This document shows positions 8,282-16,192 of a stretch of 44,736 nucleotides of DNA, one piece after another. A program made the translations under genes and the position numbers. Each line of letters starts with the position of its first letter. Positions within the stretch are counted from its first letter, which is position 1. The DNA is from Nostoc desertorum CM1-VF14 (lineage in GTDB: Bacteria; Cyanobacteriota; Cyanobacteriia; Cyanobacteriales; Nostocaceae), in NCBI GenBank assembly GCA_019359245.1, contig JAHHHR010000059.1, positions 1 through 44,736 of the forward strand, in the 5' to 3' direction. The notes below the pieces were generated by a model that made no database searches, was not told the origin of the DNA, and saw only the letters and a program-made list of their open reading frames with translations.

Positions 8282-9045
8282 TATTGTTGCTCCATGAGTA
8301 TTTTTGCAAAATAAGTAATAAATTCTTCTAAAACTCCTCTTGAATTTATTGCAACCTGATATGCATAATTAAAAAGCTTGTCTTTACCTATGTCGCCTTT
8401 ACCAATGTTTAAGCAACAGTCACTATTATCCAAAGAATTTGAAAGTGGATGCTTACTTATATATTTGTTTTGTATTATGTCAACGAGTTGCATATCATTA
8501 ATATTCTGAATTTTAGAATCAGAATAAGCATTTTTTACTTCTTTATAAGCTATACCATCAAAATTTAATTCAAAATCTCCTGCAATTTGGTCTTTAAAAG
8601 TTTCTCTATATTCTTTGCTTAAATCAAAAAAAACGTTTTTCTTACTAGGTATAATCCAATAAAACTTTGATATTTCATGAAACATTGCTACTACATTTTT
8701 CAATTCAGGCATTTTTGTAAAAAAATTGATTGAAAAGTTTAGCTTTAGTAAATATGGCTCTAATATCTCTTGAGGAATAGAAATGGATAAACCTTCTTTT
8801 CTTTGAGCAAGAACAAGCTGATAACGTTTAGCTCCTTTTCCAGGATTTTTCAATTTATATCCTATGTATTGAGATGTACGTTTTTCTTGAAACTTGTTAT
8901 AAAAACCAAGTTTATCCAGCAGACTGGTAGCTAAAGACATCAAATCTTCTCCGCCTTCAATCACCTGGATGTTTGTTGAAATCAAACGGGGAACCCCGTT
9001 TTCTACCTCAAAACGCTGAATGAGATCGTATATAATTTTTGACAT
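8281..9045 (-). CDS. Uncharacterised protein coupled to the DUF2726 gene
   Basis: I do not recognise this 254-residue protein. It is soluble, Lys- and Asn-rich, and has no signal peptide or membrane segment. The first 130 residues look structured (YIGYKLKNPGKG, KRYQLVLAQRKEGLSISIP). The middle carries an aromatic patch (FYWIIPSKKNVFFDLSK) and the C-terminal 50 residues look helical. It is the first gene of a two-gene unit: its TAA shares an A with the next ATG. Base composition is more AT-rich than neighbouring housekeeping genes, which fits recent acquisition. GGA lies 10 nt before the ATG, a weak ribosome-binding site. A role with the nuclease-like partner is inferred only from coupling. 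Confidence 0.7.
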   Translation of the reverse strand: MSKIIYDLIQRFEVENGVPRLISTNIQVIEGGEDLMSLATSLLDKLGFYNKFQEKRTSQYIGYKLKNPGKGAKRYQLVLAQRKEGLSISIPQEILEPYLLKLNFSINFFTKMPELKNVVAMFHEISKFYWIIPSKKNVFFDLSKEYRETFKDQIAGDFELNFDGIAYKEVKNAYSDSKIQNINDMQLVDIIQNKYISKHPLSNSLDNSDCCLNIGKGDIGKDKLFNYAYQVAINSRGVLEEFITYFAKILMEQQ

Positions 9046-9339
9046 TGACTAATTTCCAAAAACCTTAGCTTAGGTTCATGGAAACAGTGTAACGCTTATT
9101 CTGAAATAATCCAATAGTCTTAGATAATATTTTTAGATTTTATTGTAAGTGCTAATTCTCTCCATAGCTTGATAGCTATACTAAAAGCGATCGCACCCTC
9201 ACGCACTCCACCCAAAAGCTTTTAACCACCAGTATTATGGAGCGATCGCCTTGACTTTGGACCTTGGCTCATTCACTACTGAGTTGCGCGAATTCTACCT
9301 GAGTAAAAGAAACCTCTAAGAAAGCTTTACTACACAAAA

Positions 9340-9368
9340 CTGTCCCTCTCCGAGTCGGAGAGGGACAG
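9340..9368. repeat. 29-nt perfect palindrome
   Basis: The arm CTGTCCCTCTCCGA (14 nt) pairs perfectly with TCGGAGAGGGACAG around a single central base. It sits about 70 nt downstream of the phosphatase gene that ends at 9439 and may act as its terminator or be an interspersed repeat. The rest of 9046-9438 contains two HIP1-like GCGATCGC sites and no gene I can support. Confidence 0.75.
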
Positions 9369-9438
9369 ACTTGAACGAAAGTTCAAGGCAGGAAGAGGTT
9401 TGTCAAACTCACGTTACTGTTACCTGAGTACATCTGTT

Positions 9439-9918
9439 TCAGTAACTAGGCACGGCTACTTTCGCGTATTTGCTAACGTAGTCCACAAATAATTGCTTCA
9501 GCCGGGGACTAACGCCAGCGTGTTCAAAGAATCCAAAACCCAGATTCTTAGCTCTTGCTAAGGTTTCCTCTGGTGTTAATCCTTCTTGGATAGCAATACT
9601 TAAAAGCGCAATTCCAGTTGATCGCATCCCGGCTGCACAATGCACAACTGCTGGTTTGGGAATTTCTTCGAGTGTTCTGAGGATTTTGGTAATCGCCTCT
9701 TCATTCAAATTTTTTAAATCTACTTTGAGTGGAACATTTGTATAATGCAACCCCAATGCTTCCGCTACTTTTTGCTCATCCTGGGAAAATCCTAACTCAT
9801 CAGGCGATCGCAGATTTAAAACAGACTTAAAACCTTCTTGGATGGCTTGCTCAAGCTGTTTTGGTATAACTTGTCCTGTTGTTGTCAAGTTTTCGTTAAT
9901 CTGTATGGCGTTGATCAC
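9439..9918 (-). CDS. DUF442/beta-lactamase-hydrolase-like protein phosphatase
   Basis: A 159-residue cysteine-phosphatase-fold protein. The active-site loop is VHCAAGMRSTG (HCxxGxRS) with nucleophile Cys94 and Arg99. An upstream SVLNLRSPDE strand is typical of the DUF442 family related to dual-specificity phosphatases. The cellular substrate is unknown; relatives occur beside sulfide- or redox-handling genes. I choose the GTG at 9918 because AAGGAG lies 5 nt ahead of it; the GTG at 9924 would overlap that site. A 10-bp inverted repeat at 9946-9982 lies just upstream in the shared gap with the DJ-1 gene. Confidence 0.82.
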   Translation of the reverse strand: MINAIQINENLTTTGQVIPKQLEQAIQEGFKSVLNLRSPDELGFSQDEQKVAEALGLHYTNVPLKVDLKNLNEEAITKILRTLEEIPKPAVVHCAAGMRSTGIALLSIAIQEGLTPEETLARAKNLGFGFFEHAGVSPRLKQLFVDYVSKYAKVAVPSY

Positions 9919-9945
9919 ATTCACTCCTTTTGACTCTCTAATGGC

Positions 9946-9982
9946 TTAAAGCTTGGTAAATACTTGAATTAGCAAGCTTTAA
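9946..9982. promoter_or_regulatory. Inverted repeat in a divergent intergenic region (possible operator)
   Basis: TTAAAGCTTG (9946-9955) and CAAGCTTTAA (9973-9982) are perfect reverse complements separated by 17 nt, about 28 nt upstream of the phosphatase start. It could be a protein-binding dyad or a leader hairpin. The remaining AT-rich gap to 10239 must hold the promoter of the DJ-1 gene, but I cannot place it firmly. Confidence 0.4.
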
Positions 9983-10239
9983 AAAGATATTTAAATAAAA
10001 AACACCAAATTAGCTAAATATCACAATATATTGCTTGATTAATTCAAAATATGTCTTTTGAAGTTGGTTATTTTATTGCTTTATTTATAATATACGGTTT
10101 GTCGATAGATTTAATGTAAATTAAAATTCGTTATAGATTTACCCGATGCTATTGATGTAACTTATAAGTCAGTGGTTATACTATTGGGCAAGTTAAGAGA
10201 GCGATAAAATCAGGATTTTCGTTAATAAGGACATAAATA

Positions 10240-10938
10240 ATGATTGCAACAGAACAAGTTTCTTCTCTATCTATTGGGATAGTATTGTTCCCAAATGTGA
10301 CGCAGTTGGATTTCACGGGGCCCTATGAAGTCTTTGCAAAATTGCCAAACGTGCAATTATACCTGCTGGCGGAAACACCCGAACCGATTCGGAGCGATTG
10401 CGGGCTTACCTTTCTACCTGACACAACCTTTGCTCAAGCCCCAGCTTTAGATGTGTTATTTGTGCCAGGAGGCCCAGGTATCAATGCCAAAATGGAAGAT
10501 GAAAAGTTTCTCAACTTCTTAAAAACTCAAGGGAAACAAGCCCGCTACGTTACAGCTGTCTGCACTGGCTCTTTGTTACTGGCGGGGGCGGGGCTACTTC
10601 AGGGCTATCGCGCCACTACTCACTGGCTATCATTAGATTTACTTGAGATACTGGGAGTTGAGACAGTTGCACAAAGAGTTGTCATTGATCGCAATCGAAT
10701 TACAGGCGGCGGTGTGACAGCAGGCATTGATTTTGGGCTAGCTTTAGCTGCTGAGTTATTCGGAGAAGCGATCGCCCAAGAAATTCAACTAAAAATCGAA
10801 TACAATCCCCAACCCCCTTTTAATAGTGGTTCTCCCCAAACTGCCCCTGCGGCTGTACTTGCTCGTGTTACAAATGCGAGCCAAAATTTTCAAGAAATCA
10901 GACGGCAAATTGTCCAGCGAGTTGTGACACAATTGTAA
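10240..10938 (+). CDS. DJ-1/PfpI family protein, isonitrile-hydratase-like
   Basis: A 232-residue protein of the class I glutamine-amidotransferase-like superfamily. The nucleophile elbow is AVCTGSLLLAGAGLL with Cys108, and GYRATTHW follows at the spacing seen in isonitrile (cyclohexyl-isocyanide) hydratases. The N-terminal strand SIGIVLFPNVTQLDFTGPYEVF is also characteristic. Family members hydrate isonitriles or act in glyoxal or protein-repair chemistry; the real substrate here is unknown. AAGGA precedes the ATG. It lacks the C-terminal AraC DNA-binding domain found on some relatives. Confidence 0.88.
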   Translation: MIATEQVSSLSIGIVLFPNVTQLDFTGPYEVFAKLPNVQLYLLAETPEPIRSDCGLTFLPDTTFAQAPALDVLFVPGGPGINAKMEDEKFLNFLKTQGKQARYVTAVCTGSLLLAGAGLLQGYRATTHWLSLDLLEILGVETVAQRVVIDRNRITGGGVTAGIDFGLALAAELFGEAIAQEIQLKIEYNPQPPFNSGSPQTAPAAVLARVTNASQNFQEIRRQIVQRVVTQL

Positions 10939-11101
10939 ATTGCTTAGATCGCCAAAGCAGTTGAGAATTTGGCTAGTTGATGTGTTGCGATGTCTAGGAT
11001 GGGCTACATCTATGCAACACCAAAATTTCTTATGACCAAAGTTGATATCTTTGTATAAGAAAGTCAAACAGGCATATAATCTGAATGCCAGTCCTGAACT
11101 T

Positions 11102-11599
11102 ATGAGTGCTAACGAAATATTTCTTCGCCCTGCCCAGGATACAGATGCGTGGGTACTGAGTGCAATTCATATTGCTGCTATTAAAGCTTTACCTCCAACT
11201 TTATATACCCAAAAAGAACTTTTAGCTTGGCGTAATTACCGCAACAAACCTGATGGTTCAAATATCTTAAAGAGTATGAAAGTAGAAACTTGCAGAGTTG
11301 CGATCAAGGGAGATGTTGTTATAGGTTTTGCTAGTTTTATTGTTGATGAACTAATCGGTCTATATGTCCATCCTAAATATCAAGGTCAAGGGTTCGGGCG
11401 TATCTTAGTTCAACATTTTTGCGATGAAGCGATTGATCAAGGTATAGATAAGGTAATTACAACTGCTAGCCTTTATGCCGAAGGATTTTATTTACGGTTA
11501 GGATTTACTGCTATCCAAAGAGAGCCTCATTATTTAAGAAGTGGGGTAGTTGTCCCAGTTACAAAAATGAGCAAAGTATTAACTATTGCACCGGCATAA
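11102..11599 (+). CDS. GNAT family N-acetyltransferase
   Basis: A 165-residue acetyltransferase. The fold is recognisable from IFLRPAQDTDAW at the start, the strand and acetyl-CoA loop LIGLYVHPKYQGQGFGRILVQHF (Q/RxxGxG/A motif as QGQGFG), and the late ASLYAEGFYLRLGF motif. The acceptor amine is unknown. The open frame extends upstream to a TTG at 11042, but the ATG at 11102 begins exactly where the domain does; no clear Shine-Dalgarno site helps either choice. It follows the DJ-1 gene after 163 nt and is not clearly in an operon with it. Confidence 0.83.
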   Translation: MSANEIFLRPAQDTDAWVLSAIHIAAIKALPPTLYTQKELLAWRNYRNKPDGSNILKSMKVETCRVAIKGDVVIGFASFIVDELIGLYVHPKYQGQGFGRILVQHFCDEAIDQGIDKVITTASLYAEGFYLRLGFTAIQREPHYLRSGVVVPVTKMSKVLTIAPA

Positions 11600-11814
11600 A
11601 TTTGAGCATATATAAGACTAAGATTTGATTTTTGAGAAAACTCTATACAACTCGAAAAGACTGATTTCCTATTCCCTAATCTCTACCTATGTAAACAAGT
11701 TATAAAATCAAAGCGGATTCCTATACAAGATTTTGAATAACTTTAAAAATTCTGGTATCAATATCAATGTTTCCCCAAGTTGCAACAACCTTTTCTGTAT
11801 AACCTATTATGTAA

Positions 11815-11826
11815 GTAAGTACTTGC
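11815..11826. promoter_or_regulatory. Candidate operator of the TetR-family regulator
   Basis: GTAAGTACTTGC is a 12-bp near-palindrome (one mismatched pair) 8-20 nt upstream of the TetR start, preceded by a further AAGT unit. TetR regulators usually bind such dyads at their own promoter, so autorepression is likely. The assignment rests on position and symmetry only. Confidence 0.35.
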
Positions 11827-11834
11827 CATCATAA

Positions 11835-12443
11835 ATGAATAAAATTATCCGTTCATCAACTCTCACCCGTACACGTTTGATAGAAGCCGCCTCGCAAGTA
11901 TTTGCCGGTTTAGGTGTTCAAGGAGCAACTACCCGTGAAATAGCTCGTGTTGCTGGTGTGAATGAGGTAACTTTATTTCGCCACTTTGCTAGCAAAGAAC
12001 AACTTTTGGGAGCAGTAATCGAAAATGCTTTAGCGCTTCAGATAGAGGCTCTTGCACATTCCGAAGCCTGGACGCAGAATCTAAAAATTGATTTAAAACA
12101 GTACGCCATTCTTTACAATACTATGCTTGAGGCACAGGAAGACTTAATTCGTACCTTCATTGGAGAAGCCAAACGTCATCCGGAGGCAGCCAAACAAGTG
12201 ATTCAAGAAGCTGCCAAGCCCTTAGGGGATAAACTGGTAGCTTATCTGCAATCGAGTCAAAAACGAGGCACTGTTAAAGCAAACCTTGATCCTTTTCCAG
12301 CAGTCGATATGTTTACAGGAATGCTGTTAGCTGGAATGCTATGCCGCAGTGCAAAATTCAATAAAGGCACCTATACCAGTGATGACTATATTGAAACCTG
12401 TGTAGATATTTTTGTATGCGGTATCAGTGTCACTGTTCTCTGA
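11835..12443 (+). CDS. TetR/AcrR family transcriptional regulator
   Basis: A 202-residue regulator. The N-terminal helix-turn-helix covers about residues 12-58 (TRTRLIEAASQVFAGLG, TTREIARVAGVNEVTLFRHF, SKEQLL), the standard TetR DNA-binding unit. The C-terminal ligand domain is helical and has no diagnostic motif, so the inducer is unknown. No efflux pump is adjacent; the flanking genes are an acetyltransferase and a convergent adenylating enzyme, so its target may be distant. The ATG at 11835 directly precedes the domain; the ribosome-binding site is weak. Confidence 0.88.
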   Translation: MNKIIRSSTLTRTRLIEAASQVFAGLGVQGATTREIARVAGVNEVTLFRHFASKEQLLGAVIENALALQIEALAHSEAWTQNLKIDLKQYAILYNTMLEAQEDLIRTFIGEAKRHPEAAKQVIQEAAKPLGDKLVAYLQSSQKRGTVKANLDPFPAVDMFTGMLLAGMLCRSAKFNKGTYTSDDYIETCVDIFVCGISVTVL

Positions 12444-12499
12444 ATTGTTAATAATATGACTTACGCAAAATATCTCTCAAACTCTGATTTCTCCGTGCT

Positions 12500-12628
12500 G
12501 TACCAGTTGCTACAAGTCGGCGAACCGCAAGGGCGCGCTAGCTTCTCTGTGCCTCTGCGGTAGCCTGCGACAAGCCGTACCCCTACGGGGAAGCAAGCTA
12601 CGCGTAGCGTCTCGTAGAGAAGCGTCTA
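12500..12628 (+). repeat. Cluster of Nostoc-type interspersed repeats
   Basis: A 130-nt patchwork of short palindromic elements between convergent genes. It includes GCCGTACCCCTACGGGGAAG and, at 12601-12626, CGCGTAGCGTCTCGTAGAGA followed by AGCGTC. The latter element recurs at 33524-33553 and, inverted, inside the GMC oxidoreductase gene at 37471-37499. No coding capacity is credible here. Confidence 0.75.
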
Positions 12629-12710
12629 AATTATTCCGTAACTCATGCGTAAGTCCTAAATAAATAATTACCTATACTGCAAACCATTGCACATAGGGGA
12701 GAGTGAAAAA

Positions 12711-14228
12711 CTACCTTTGACGGGTATAACGATGCTTCACTCCAATGGGGAAATATTCAGAATCACCCATTGGGGCTAATGTAACTTGTGGTGTTTGATA
12801 TTCTAGGGGAACATAATTAGCAAACTCGCTATTCAGGCGTAGCAGTTGTGAAAGAATGGAAAATGCGATCGCTTGTTTTTGATCTTCGCTACCCTCTACC
12901 CCTGGTGCTAACTCTACAACCACAGATAAAAATCGGTTCTTATCGGCATCTTCCTTCACCTGCAATACAAATTTACCTGTCACCCATTCTTGAATTACTG
13001 GTTGCTCTAATCCCACCGTCACATTTTCTGGATAGATATTTGCGCCAAAGTAGGAAACTGTAAAGTTAGAACGGCCGAAGACATAAACGAAAGGTAGTTG
13101 ATGAATACCTCTAGGTGAGTTTTGAGTATCAGAACAAAGATTTTTGAGCGGATTAAATTCCCATTCTGCTAAAAATTGCAGCATGGCATCATAGTTAATT
13201 ATTCCGCCAGTATCCAAAATGTCATAACGTACTAAGGGAATACCGTTATCTCCAGAAAACAACAATCCCCCATCTTGAACTTCAAAAAAGCGAGTGAAGG
13301 GATCATATTGTACTAGTGTAGGTAAACGCGATTCCCCAAATAGAGTTCTAGCTGCATCGGGATTTTGTGCCAAAAAACGGCGAATGCAGATACTTAAGGG
13401 TGTTTCATTGCCCAAAACTCCTGCATCCGCAGTACCGTAAAGTGATGCAAAATCATAGCAAGGATTTTGTGAACCAATTCTTTCGCCAACTAAACTCCGC
13501 CATTCTTCACTAAATACTTCTCCCGCCATCACTAATTTAATTTGATATTGCTGCCACTCCACGCCACGAGCGATACCAGTATCAATCACATCTTTTAAAA
13601 ATGGCGGGTATCCCAATAACACTACCTGTTCAAATGCTGAACCTAGTTCTTGCACAACTCGCAAAATTTCTTCTTTGTTGTTACCAGGAGTAATTACAGT
13701 GATGGGATAACCTTTGCTAGCAAGATAACGACAGCAATTAGTGGTGAATATTCCACCTACCCAGGTGCCCAAACTGAAACAAATCACAGCTAAAGTACGT
13801 CTAGTATCTGCATAGAAACTATCGTGAAAAATCTGTTCAAAGCGTGTGGTGATTTGGAGTTCATCTGTGAAAAAACGGGGCCAAAATGTCGGTTTCCCAC
13901 TGGAACCTGATGAAGCAGCTATCATGTCGCACGTTTCTAATTGTCCGTTGCGGCACAAGTCAGCTAAAGGGTAACGCAGTATATAATTTTGTTTAGCGAT
14001 CGCTGGTAATTTTTGAAACTCCTCCAAGGTTTGAATAGTTGCGGGATTAATTTCCCTTTCTGCTAAAAAAGCTTTGTAGGCAGGTACATTAGCCGCCACA
14101 TCGTGAAATAAAGTTAAAGCTGCCAAACTTTGAGTGTTGAGATGCCGTTGCAGTAATGTTTCTAGGGGGGTAGACAAAAAATCTTCAAATGCTTTAATTG
14201 TTCGCTGCTGTCGTAGCTTGCGGTTCAT
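12711..14228 (-). CDS. PaaK-like AMP-binding (phenylacetate-CoA ligase family) protein
   Basis: A 505-residue member of the adenylate-forming enzyme superfamily. The phosphate-binding loop is AASSGSSGKPTFW (about residues 104-116). A later SLYGTADAG segment and GDNGIPLVRYDILDTGG (the conserved YxxxD/TGD-type region) follow the order of PaaK enzymes, which activate a carboxylic acid to acyl-AMP and then a thioester. The substrate is unknown. The gene stands alone, convergent with the TetR gene; repeat clusters lie on both sides (12500-12628 and about 14281-14345). The ATG at 14228 begins a typical helical N-terminus. Confidence 0.8.
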   Translation of the reverse strand: MNRKLRQQRTIKAFEDFLSTPLETLLQRHLNTQSLAALTLFHDVAANVPAYKAFLAEREINPATIQTLEEFQKLPAIAKQNYILRYPLADLCRNGQLETCDMIAASSGSSGKPTFWPRFFTDELQITTRFEQIFHDSFYADTRRTLAVICFSLGTWVGGIFTTNCCRYLASKGYPITVITPGNNKEEILRVVQELGSAFEQVVLLGYPPFLKDVIDTGIARGVEWQQYQIKLVMAGEVFSEEWRSLVGERIGSQNPCYDFASLYGTADAGVLGNETPLSICIRRFLAQNPDAARTLFGESRLPTLVQYDPFTRFFEVQDGGLLFSGDNGIPLVRYDILDTGGIINYDAMLQFLAEWEFNPLKNLCSDTQNSPRGIHQLPFVYVFGRSNFTVSYFGANIYPENVTVGLEQPVIQEWVTGKFVLQVKEDADKNRFLSVVVELAPGVEGSEDQKQAIAFSILSQLLRLNSEFANYVPLEYQTPQVTLAPMGDSEYFPIGVKHRYTRQR

Positions 14229-14441
14229 GACGCTTGTTTTTATCCTGAAGTAGAACCAACACCGTTAAAATAATTCGTAATGACGCTCTCTGCAAGACGC
14301 TAGGCGTAACTTGCTTCTTTGCAGGAGTACGCAGACTCGCTACGCTAACGTAATTCGTAATTCGTAGGATATCCGAAAATAAGGGTATACACGTTGTAGT
14401 TACTCAATAAAACCTTAATCTATAATCTATCCTTGGGCACC

Positions 14442-16142
14442 ATGCAGCTCTATTGCAGTAAACAACACACAAATAATGGTAATAACCGCTTTTGTACCCA
14501 TTGTGGTGAGCCATTACCTCTTGCTGTGGGACAGATGGTGGATAATCGCTATCAAATTATTCGTCATTTAGGGCAAGGCGGCTTTGGACGCACCTATTTG
14601 GCGGAGGATATAAATAAATCCCATCAAACCTGTGTGCTGAAGGAATTTGCACCCCAAGTACAAGAACATCAAGATTTACAAAAAGCTAAAGAGTTATTTG
14701 AGCGAGAAGCAAATGTTCTGAAAAAACTTCAGCATCCACAAATTCCGCATTTTCACGCCTCGCTACAAGTGAAGATAGGCGCTAAAGATTTTTTCTTTTT
14801 AGTGCAAGATTATGTGGATGGTGATAATTACTACCAACTCTTAGAAAAACGCGAGAGTCAAGGAAAGGCTTTCAGTGAACAGGAAGTAATCACCCTTCTG
14901 CAACAGATTTTACCTGTGTTATCCTACATCCACTCACGAGATGTAGTTCACCGTGATATCTCTCCCGACAATTTGATTTGGCGGCGTTCTGATAATCTAC
15001 CAGTGCTGATTGATTTTGGTGGTGTCAAGCAATTGCCAGCTTCTCAAGGTTTTTGGCGAACTAAGCTAGCTGAAAATAATACTTTGTTGGGTAAAAAAGG
15101 CTACGCTCCAGAAGAACAGTTACGGCAGGGCAAAGCATTTTTTAGTAGTGATTTATATTCTTTAGCAGTGACATCACTGGTGTTACTTACAGGGCAAGAA
15201 CCGCAAAAATTATACGACAGCTATCAGGGAATTTGGGGATGGGGAAAGGAAATTCGAGTTAGTCCCCAACTCGAAGCGGTGTTAAAAAGGATGCTGGCTT
15301 ATAAACCGAGCGATCGCTATCAGCGAGCCGAGCAAATCCTCAAAGATTTACCATCGCCAACTGCAACTAAATCCGCAGGCAATTATATTACCACCAAGCT
15401 CAAGACGATGGTAGTTGCTCCGGGAAGACAACGCGCCAGTGCTGTTATGAGTAGATTCCAGAACAAAACCCAAGCGATTGCGAAACCGAGAGCTTTGCCT
15501 GTTTGGATTCGCCCTTTTGTAATGAGTCTCGGCGGGACGGCTGTAGTTGTTTTAACTGGCGCAGGTGCTTGGGCGGTGGTAAATGCAGTCATTCGGAGCG
15601 TAACTTCAATCACTATTCCGTCAATTTCATTACCGCAAATTCCAGAATTTCCAAATCCGATTGGTAAACCAGTCAGCGACAAAGGAAAAAATAGTGATCT
15701 CCAGGAAATTGTCAGTCGTCGCCAACGGCTAGAAATTACTGAAGGATTTTTTATTCCTTTCGTAGATAATTTATTCTATACAAAAAAACCCGAATTAAAG
15801 GGACGTAGCCTGACATCTAAATCTGAAGACGCTGGTTTACGAGATGAATGGTCTAGTATTGCTGACGATTTATTGAATAAAATAGAACAGGCTAACCTCA
15901 GTGCAGCAGCTCGTCGGAAATTGGGTAAATACAGCCAAAAAGATTACGAAACATGGAGACGACAAGCACGATCAGGGCAGCTGGGGAACTATACAATTGA
16001 TCAGCTGAACAAATACACAAATGAAAAATTTGATCGATTGTTTTCTGATCAGCAGCGTTGGAAACTCAATCAACAGACTTTTGGTCAAATTTGGTATGCG
16101 ATCGCAGCTGATCAAGTCAGTAAAGTACAATCTGGCAAGTAA
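14442..16142 (+). CDS. Membrane Ser/Thr protein kinase with N-terminal zinc ribbon (paralog 1)
   Basis: A 566-residue protein. Residues 5-21 form a Cys-x3-His...Cys-x2-Cys knuckle. The kinase domain runs from about residue 35 to 300: glycine loop GQGGFGRTYLAED, Lys67 in VLKEF, HRD-type loop HRDISPDN with Asp172, DFG Asp191. A transmembrane helix lies at about 358-384. A C-terminal domain of about 150 residues is shared with the next gene (EGFFIPFVDNLFY; GQIWYAIAADQ). I start at the ATG at 14442; the frame opens at a TTG 9 nt earlier. The target is unknown. The HRDISPDN form is typical of cyanobacterial kinases of this type. Confidence 0.88.
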   Translation: MQLYCSKQHTNNGNNRFCTHCGEPLPLAVGQMVDNRYQIIRHLGQGGFGRTYLAEDINKSHQTCVLKEFAPQVQEHQDLQKAKELFEREANVLKKLQHPQIPHFHASLQVKIGAKDFFFLVQDYVDGDNYYQLLEKRESQGKAFSEQEVITLLQQILPVLSYIHSRDVVHRDISPDNLIWRRSDNLPVLIDFGGVKQLPASQGFWRTKLAENNTLLGKKGYAPEEQLRQGKAFFSSDLYSLAVTSLVLLTGQEPQKLYDSYQGIWGWGKEIRVSPQLEAVLKRMLAYKPSDRYQRAEQILKDLPSPTATKSAGNYITTKLKTMVVAPGRQRASAVMSRFQNKTQAIAKPRALPVWIRPFVMSLGGTAVVVLTGAGAWAVVNAVIRSVTSITIPSISLPQIPEFPNPIGKPVSDKGKNSDLQEIVSRRQRLEITEGFFIPFVDNLFYTKKPELKGRSLTSKSEDAGLRDEWSSIADDLLNKIEQANLSAAARRKLGKYSQKDYETWRRQARSGQLGNYTIDQLNKYTNEKFDRLFSDQQRWKLNQQTFGQIWYAIAADQVSKVQSGK

Positions 16143-16192
16143 GGGAATTGGGGACTGGGGAAGAATAACTAATAACAAATGACAAATAACTA

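Noticed and set aside
9340..9368. Treating the palindrome as a protein-binding operator
   Set aside because: It lies downstream of the gene it is nearest to, and its long GC-rich perfect arms fit a hairpin or mobile repeat better.
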